Source: Agelas oroides
Taxonomy: Eukaryota > Porifera > Demospongiae > Agelasida > Agelasidae
Length of the DNA stretch: 64,000 bases
NCBI GenBank assembly: GCA_949130485.1
Contig: OX422194.1
Location: forward strand, 4,538,699 to 4,602,698
Direction: 5' to 3'
Shown piece by piece: positions 56,967 to 64,000 of this stretch. The position numbers were made by a program, and so were the translations under genes. Each line of letters begins with the position of its first letter. Position 1 is the stretch's first letter. The notes under the pieces were generated by a model, which saw nothing but the letters and a program-made list of their open reading frames with translations, did not search any database and was not told the origin of the DNA.

Positions 56967-58784
56967 TCTACCTCACTCTACCACACTGTATTCTGGCTCG
57001 AGCCGACTCTACCTCACTCTACCACACTCTACCCTGGATAGACCAGACTCTACCTCACTGTACCACATTCTACCCTGGCTCGACCCGACTCTACCACACT
57101 CTACCACACTCTACCCTGGCTCGACCAGACTCTACCTCACTCTACCACACTCTACCCTGGCTAGACCCGACTCTATCTCACTCTACCACACTCTACCCTG
57201 GCTCGACATGACTCTACCTCACTCTACCACACTCTACCCTGGCTCGACCCGACTCTACCTCACTTTACCACACTCTACCCTGGCTCGACCAGACTGTACA
57301 TAAGTCTACCACACACTACCCAGACAATACCTCACTCTACCACACTTACCATGGCTAGACCCGACTATACCTAACTCTACCACACTATACCCCGACTCTA
57401 ATTAAATCCACCACACTCTACCCTGTTTCGACCCGACTCTACCTCACCCTACCGTGACTCTACCTCACACTACCACACTCTATCCTGGCTCGACCCTACT
57501 CTACCTTACTCTACCACACTCTACCCCCACTCGACCCGACTCTACCTCACTCTACCACGCTCTACCCCAGCTCTACCTGACTCTACCTCACCCTACCACG
57601 CTCTATCTTGGCTCGACCCGACTCCACCTCACTCTACCACACTCTACCCCGACTCTACCCCAGTCTACCACGCTCTACCCTGGCTCGACCCGACTCTACC
57701 TCACTCTACCACACGCTACCCCGACTCTACCTTACTCTACCACACTCTACCCTCCCTCAAACTGACTCTACCTCACTCTACCACACTACACCCCGACTTG
57801 ACCCGACTCTACCTCACTCTACCACGCTCTATCCCGGCTAGACCCGACTCTACCTCACTCTACCCCGCTCTATCCCGACTCTACCTCACTCTATCACACT
57901 CTACCCTGGCTCGACCCGACTCTACCCCACTCTACCACTCTCTTCCCCGATTCTACCTCACTCTACCACACTCTAAACTTGATCGACACGACTCTACCTC
58001 ACTCTACCACACTCTACCCTGCCTCGACCCGACTCTACCTCACTCTACCACACTCTACCCTTGCTCGATCCGACTCTACCTCACTCTACCACATTCTACC
58101 CTGCCTCAGCCCGACTCTACCTCACTCTACCACACTCTACCCCGACTCTACCTCACTCTACCTCACACTACCATACTCTACCCTGGCTTGACCCGACTCT
58201 ACCTCACTCTACCACTCTGTACCCCTAATCTACCTCACTCTACCACACTCTACCCTGGCTCGACCAGACTCTACCTCACTCTACCACACTCTACCCTGGC
58301 TAGACCCGACTCTACCTCACTCTACCACACTCTACCCTGGCTCGACACGACTATACCTCTGTCTATCACACTCTACCCCTGTTCTACCTCACTCTACCAC
58401 ACTCTACCCTGACTCGAGCCGACTCTTCCTCACTCTACCACACTCTACCCTGGCTCGACCCGACTCCACCTCATTCTACCACACTCTACCCTGACTCTAC
58501 CTCACTATACCACACTCTATCCTGGTTCGACCCGGGTCTACCTCACTCTACCACACTCTACTCCCACTCGACCCGACTCTAACTCACTCTACAATGCTCT
58601 ACCCCAGGTCTACCCGACTCTACCTCACTCTACGATGCTCTACCCCGGCTCGAACCGACTCTACCTCACTCTATCCCGCTCTACCCCGACTCCACCTCAC
58701 TCTATCACACTCTACCCTGGCTCGACCCGACTCTACCTCACCCTACCACTCTCTATCCCGAATCTACCTCACTCTACCACACTC
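56967..58784 (+). repeat. 1,796-bp tandem duplication, copy 2
   Basis: This is collinear with copy 1 without net indel. A few substitutions are visible, for example CTGATCGAC near 57,973 where copy 1 has TTGCTCGAC. It ends near 58,784, where copy 2 has ACCATGGCTCG and copy 1 has the TGTATTCTGG junction. Confidence 0.88.
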
Positions 58785-60020
58785 TACCATGGCTCGACCC
58801 GACTCTACCTCACTCTACCACACTCTAATCTCGCTCGAACCGACTCTACCTCACTCTACCACACTCTATCCTGGCTCGACCAGACTCTACCTCACTCTAC
58901 CACACTCTATCCCGACTCCACCTCAGTCTACCTCACTCTACCACACTCTACCCTGGCTTGACCCGACTCTACCACACTCTACCACTTTGTACCACGACTC
59001 TACCTCACTCTACCACACTCTAACCTGGCTCGACCCGACTCTACCTCACTCTACCACACTGTACTCTGTCTCGACCCGAGTCTACCTCACTCTACCACAC
59101 TCTACCCTGCCTCGACCAAATTCTACCTCACTCTACAACACTCTACCCTGGCTAGACCCGACTCTACCTCACTCTACCACAGTCTAGCTTGGCTCGACCC
59201 GACTCTATCTAATTCCACCACACTCTAACCTGGTTCGACATGACTCTACCTCACTCTACCATACTCTACCCTGGCTAGACCCGACTCTACCTCACTCTAC
59301 CACACTCTACCCTGGGTCGACCCGACTCTACCTCACTTTACCGCACTCTACCCTGGCTCGAACCGACTCTACCTCACTCTACCCCGCTCTACCCCGACTC
59401 GACCTCACTCTATCACACTCTACCCTGGCTCGACCCGACTCTACCTCACCCTACCACTCTCTACCCCGAATCTACCTCACTCTACCATACTCTACCATGG
59501 CTCGACCCGACTCTACCTCACTCTACCACACTCTAATCTCGCTCGAACCGACTCTACCTCACTCTACCATACTCTACCCTGGCTCGACCCGACTCTACCT
59601 CACTCTACCACACTCTACCCCGACTCCACCTCAGTCTACCTCACTCTACCACACTCTACCCTGGCTTGACCCGACTCTACCACACTCTACCACTTTCTAC
59701 CCCGACTCTACCTCACTCTACCACACTCTAACCTGGCTCGACCCGACTCTACCTCACTCTACCACACTGTACTCTGTCTCGACCCGACTCTACCTCACTC
59801 TACCACGCTCTACCCCGAATCTACCTCACTCTACCACACTCTACCCTGGCTCGACCAAATTCTGCCTCACTCTACTACACTCTACCCTGGCTAGACCCGA
59901 CTCTACCTCACTCTACCACATTCTACCTTGGCTCGACCCGACTCTATCTAATTCCACCACACTCTAACCTGGTTCGACATGACTCTACCTCACTCTACCA
60001 TATTCTAACCTGGCTAGACC
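58645..60020 (+). repeat. 708-bp tandem duplication
   Basis: CGAACCGACT at 58,651 recurs at 59,359, and the ACCATGG monomer at 58,789 recurs at 59,497, offset 708 (15 long plus 3 short monomers). The second copy gains about 31 bp near 59,810. The AATCTCGCTCG variant occurs in both copies (near 58,828 and 59,536) and again near 63,899. Confidence 0.75.
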
Positions 60021-61354
60021 CGACTCTACCTCACTTTACCACACTCTAACCTGGCTCGACCCGACTGTACGTAAGTCTACCACACTCTACCCCGACTCTA
60101 CCTCACTCTACCACACTTTACCCTGGCTCGACCCGACTCTACCTCACTCTACCACACTCTACCCTGGTTCGACCCGACTCTACCTCACTCTACCACACTC
60201 TACCCTGGGTCGACCCGACTGTACCTCATTCTACCACACTCTACCCCGACTCTACCTCACTCTACCACACTCTATCCTGGCTCGACCCGACTCTACCTCA
60301 CTCAACCACACTCTACCCCGACTCTACCTCACTCTACCACTCTCTACCGGAACTCTACCTCACTCTACCACACTCTACCCTGGCTCGACCCGACTCTACC
60401 TCACTTTACCACACTCTACCCTGGCTAGACCCGACTCTACCTCACTATACCACACTCTACCCTGGCTTGACCCGACTCTACCTCACTCTACAACTCTGTA
60501 CCCCTAATCTACCTCACTCTACCACACTCTACCCTGGCTCGACCAGACTCTACCTCACTCTACCACACGGTACTCTGTCTCGACCCGACTCTACCTCACT
60601 CTACCACACTCTACCCTGGCTCGACCCGACTCTACCTCACTCTACCACAGTCTACCTTGGCTCGACCCGAATCTACCTCACTCTTCCACACTCTACCCTA
60701 ACTCGACCCGACTGTACCTAACTCTACTACACTCTACCTTAGCTAGACCCGACTCCACCTCACTCTACCACAGTCTACCCTGGCTCGACCCGACTCTATC
60801 AAACTCTACCACACTCTATTCTGGCTCGACACGACTCTACCTCACTCTACCACACTCTACCCTGGCTAGATACGACTCTACCTCACTCTACCACACTCTA
60901 CCCTGGCTAGACACGACTGTACCTCTGTCTATCACACTCTACCCCTGTTCTACCTCACTCTACCACACTCTACCCTGACCCGAGCCGACTCTTCCTCACT
61001 CTACCACACTCTACCCTGGCTCGATCAGACTCCACCTCATTCTACCACACTCTACCCTGACTCTACCTCACTATACCACACTCTATCCTGGTTCGACCCG
61101 GGTCTACCTCACTCTACCACACTCTACCCCCACTCGACCCGACTCTACCTCACTCTACCACACTCTACCCTGGCTCGACACGACTCTACCTCACTCTACC
61201 ACACTCTACCCTGGCTCGACCCGACTCTACCTCACTCTACCACACTCTACCCCGACTCCACCTCAGTCTACCTCACTCTACCACACTCTACCCTGGCTTG
61301 ACCCGACTCTACCACACTCTACCACTTTCTACCCCGACTCTACCTCACTCTACC
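60021..61354 (+). repeat. Region C filler between the 708- and 852-bp duplications
   Basis: These are variant monomers only. The CTGTACGTAAGTC variant near 60,065 relates to CTGTACCTAAGTC near 61,697 and 62,549. The CTGTCTATCAC/CCCCTGTTC pair near 60,930 relates to the 1,796-bp unit. I see no other content. Confidence 0.65.
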
Positions 61355-63040
61355 ACACTCTAACCTGGCTCGACCTGACTCTACCTCACTCTACCACACT
61401 GTACTCTGTCTCGACCCGACTCTACCTCACTCTACCACACTCTACCCCGAATCTACCTCACTCTACCACACTCTACCCTGCCTCGACCAAATTCTACCTC
61501 ACTCTACTACACTCTACCCTGGCTAGACCCGACTCTACCTCACTCTACCACAGTCTACCTTGGCTCGACCCGACTCTATCTAATTCCACCACACTCTAAC
61601 CTGGTTCGACATGACTCTACCTCACTCTACCATACTCTACCCTGGCTAGACCCGACTCTACCTCACTTTAGCACACTCTACCCTGGCTCGACCCGACTGT
61701 ACCTAAGTCTACCACACTCTACCCCGACTCTACCTCACTCTACCACACTTTACCCTGGCTCGACCCGACTCTACCTCACTCTACCACACTCTACCCTGGG
61801 TCGACCCGACTCTACCTCACTCTACCACACTCTACCCTTGGTCGACCCGACTGTACCTCATTCTACCACACTCTACCCCGACTCTACCTCACTCTACCAC
61901 ACTCTATCCTGGCTCGACCCAACTCTACCTCACTCTACCACACTCTACCCAGACTCTACCTCACTCTACCACTCTCTACCGCGACTCTACCTCACTGTAC
62001 CACACTCTACCCTGGCTCGACCCGACTCTACCTCACTTTACCACACTCTACCCTGGCTAGACCCGACTCTACCTCACTCTACCACACTCTACCCTGGCTT
62101 GACCCGACTCTAACTCCCTCTACCACACCCTACCCTGGCTCGACCCGACTCTACCTCACTCTACCACACTCTACCTTGGCTCGACACGACTCTATCTAAT
62201 TCCACCACACTCTAACCTGGCTCGACCTGACTCTACCTCACTCTACCACACTGTACTCTGTCTCGACCCGACTCTACCTCACTCTACCACACTCTACCCC
62301 GAATCTACCTCACTCTACCACACTCTACCCTGCCTCGACCAAATTCTACCTCACTCTACTACACTCTACCCTGGCTCGACCCGACTCTACCTCACTCTAC
62401 CACAGTCTACCTTGGCTCGACCCAACTCTATCTAATTCCACTACACTCTAACCTGGTTCGACATGACTCTACCTCACTCTACCATACTCTACCCTGGCTA
62501 GACCCGACTCTACCTCACTTTACCACACTCTACCCTGGCTCGACACGACTGTACCTAAGTCTACCACACTCTACCCCGACTCTACCTCACTCTACCACAC
62601 TTTACCCTGGCTCGACCCGACTCTACCTCACTCTACCACACTCTACCCTGGGTCGACCCGACTCTACCTCACTCTACCACACTCTAACCTTGGTCGACCC
62701 GACTGTACCTCATTCTACCACACTCTACCCCGACTCTACCTCACTCTACCACACTCTATCCTGGCTCGACCCGACTCTACCTCACTCTACCACACTCTAC
62801 CCCGACTCTACCTCACTCTACCACTCTCTACCGCGACTCTACCTCACTCTACCACACTCTACCCTGGCTCGACCCGACTCTACCTCACTTTACCACACTC
62901 TACCCTGGATAGACCCGACTCTACCTCACTCTACCACACTCTACCCTGGCTTGACCCGACTCTAACACCCTCTACCACACCCTACCCTGGCTCGACCCGA
63001 CTCTACCTCACTCTACCACACTCTACCCTGGCTCGACACG
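61355..63040 (+). repeat. 852-bp tandem duplication
   Basis: TAACCTGG at 61,361 recurs at 62,213, CCCCGAATC at 61,445 recurs at 62,297, and 61,838 matches 62,690: offset 852, equal to 17 long plus 5 short monomers. Copies run about 61,355-62,206 and 62,207-63,040. A related arrangement around TCTATCTAATTCC occurs near 14,660 and 14,890, 47 kb away. Confidence 0.85.
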
Positions 63041-63775
63041 ACTGTACCTCTGTCTATCACACTCTACCCCTGTTCTACCTCACTCTACCACACTCTACCC
63101 TGACTCGAGCCGACTCTTCCTCACTTTTCCACACTCTATCCTGGCTCGACCCGACTCCACCTCATTCTACCACACTCTACCCTGACTCTACCTCACTATA
63201 CCACACTCTATCCTGGTTCGACCCGGGTCTACCTCACTCTACCACACTCTACCCCCATTCGACCCGAATCTACCTCACTCTACAACGCTCTACCCCAGGT
63301 CTACCCGACTCTACCTCACTCTACGACGCTCTACCCCGGCTCGAACCGACTCTACCTCACTCTTTCCCGCTCTACCCCGACTCCACCTCACTCTACCACA
63401 CTCTACCCTGGCTCGACACGACTGTACCTCTGTCTATCACACTCTACCCCTGTTCTACCTCACTCTACCACACTCTACCCTGACTCGAGCCGACTCTTCC
63501 TCACTTTTCCACACTCTATCCTGGCTCGACCCGACTCCACCTCATTCTACCACACTCTACCCTGACTCTACCTCACTATACCACACTCTATCCTGGTTCG
63601 ACCCGGGTCTACCTCACTCTACCACACTCTACCCCCATTCGACCCGAATCTACCTCACTCTACAACGCTCTACCCCAGGTCTACCCGACTCTACCTCACT
63701 CTACGACGCTCTACCCCGGCTCGAACCGACTCTACCTCACTCTTTCCCGCTCTACCCCGACTCCACCTCACTCTA
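63005..63775 (+). repeat. 380-bp tandem duplication, identical over 391 bp
   Basis: I compared 63,005-63,395 with 63,385-63,775 line by line and saw no difference. The bases just outside differ (63,004 against 63,384; 63,396 against 63,776). The period of 380 equals 7 long plus 3 short monomers. The unit includes rare variants such as CTTTTCC, CGGGTC and CTCTTTCCCGC, which also match by position. Confidence 0.95.
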
Positions 63776-64000
63776 TCACACTCTACCCTGGCTCGACCCG
63801 ACTCTACCTCACCCTACCACTCTCTACCCCGAATCTACCTCACTCTACCACACTCTACCATGGCTCGACCCGACTCTACCTCACTCTACCACACTCTAAT
63901 CTCGCTCGAACCGACTCTACCTCACTCTACCACACTCTACCCTGGCTTGACCCGACTCTACCTCACTCTACCACACTCTACCCCCACTCCACCTCAGTCT
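63776..64000 (+). repeat. Array continues past the right edge
   Basis: The sequence resembles 58.69-58.9 kb and 59.4-59.6 kb: the ACCATGG monomer at 63,860 matches 58,789 and 59,497, and AATCTCGCTCG near 63,899 follows. No array boundary is visible. Confidence 0.8.

Larger units (their letters stand above)
1..64000 (+). repeat. Continuous 41-bp satellite DNA array filling the window
   Basis: Every line of the window is a variant of one 41-bp monomer in the same orientation. No inverted copy, interspersed element or unique spacer was seen. The monomer reads as four boxes: ACTCTACCTC, ACTCTACCAC, ACTCTACCCTGG, CTCGACCCG. Frequent variants are CTCGAC to CTAGAC, CTTGAC or CTCAAC; CCCGA to CCCAA or CCAGA; and CTACC to CTATC. 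A 31-bp monomer lacking 10 bp is interspersed. The array enters and leaves the window without a boundary, so its true length is over 64 kb. Such tracts are typical of eukaryotic heterochromatin. I do not recognise the family by name. No stretch over 300 bases holds anything other than this repeat. Confidence 0.98.

Noticed and set aside
1-64000. CRISPR array
   Set aside because: Regular 31- and 41-bp spacing looks array-like, but there are no unique spacers between constant repeats: the whole unit is repeated. No cas genes are present.
1-64000. Telomere repeat array
   Set aside because: The G-rich strand reads GGTAGAGT-like units, not TTAGGG, TTTAGGG, TTAGG or another known telomere motif, and the 41-bp period with HOR structure is satellite-like. 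A subtelomeric location remains possible.
1-64000. G-quadruplex-forming array on the - strand
   Set aside because: Each monomer has only two GGG runs on that strand, separated by 8 and about 27 bases. This does not fit the usual four-run, short-loop pattern; only weak two-tier structures could be proposed.
1-64000. CENP-B-box-like or other centromere protein site
   Set aside because: No monomer contains a recognisable match by eye to the CENP-B box core, so centromere identity cannot be claimed from sequence.
1-64000. Transposon, rRNA or tRNA insertions within the array
   Set aside because: I scanned all lines for sequence that leaves the CTCTACC rhythm and found none longer than a variant monomer.

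Overview
The whole 64 kb window is one uninterrupted, head-to-tail tandem satellite array. I found no believable protein-coding gene, RNA gene, transposon, CRISPR array or unique sequence. The basic unit is a 41-bp monomer made of four degenerate ~10-bp boxes: ACTCTACCTC / ACTCTACCAC / ACTCTACCCTGG / CTCGACCCG. A common 31-bp form lacks one 10-bp step, so its last two boxes collapse to ACTCTACCCCG. All copies point the same way. The + strand is C-rich and G-poor (consensus 20 C, 9 T, 8 A, 4 G), about 58% GC. The array runs off both ends of the window.

A pure satellite tract this long points to a eukaryotic genome and constitutive heterochromatin (pericentromeric, subtelomeric or an interstitial knob), assembled from long reads. 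I do not recognise the monomer as a named satellite and cannot place the species.

Layout. (A) 1-17.5 kb: a threefold ~1.4-1.75 kb block (1-4.66 kb), two ~2.5 kb paralogous blocks (4.76-9.69 kb), a mixed stretch (9.69-12.44 kb), a 2,331-bp tandem duplication (12.44-16.66 kb) and a linker. (B) 17.5-37.4 kb: a young higher-order repeat (HOR) region. A 2-kb segment shared with 3.3-5.3 kb is followed by four HOR copies (about 5.73, 5.2, 3.7 and 3.3 kb) that contain nested duplications of 1,201, 831, 195, 164 and 1,149 bp. (A') 37.4-53.9 kb: a second, rearranged copy of region A, about 33-36 kb downstream, in which a 6,439-bp segment is itself tandemly duplicated almost perfectly. (C) 53.9-64 kb: tandem duplications with periods 1,796, 708, 852 and 380 bp, the last one perfect over 391 bp.

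The many long + strand open frames (up to 662 codons) are by-products of the repeat. The consensus has no stop on the + strand, and 41 is not a multiple of 3, so all three + frames read the same 41-residue cycle. The - strand has TAG/TGA in every monomer and stays closed. The interest of the window is therefore structural: a hierarchy from a 10-bp step to the 41/31-bp monomer, to multi-monomer duplications, to 1-6 kb HORs, to a ~34-kb-offset duplication. This is consistent with repeated unequal exchange or replication-based amplification. All coordinates of HOR edges are by eye from anchor variants and may be off by about one monomer.
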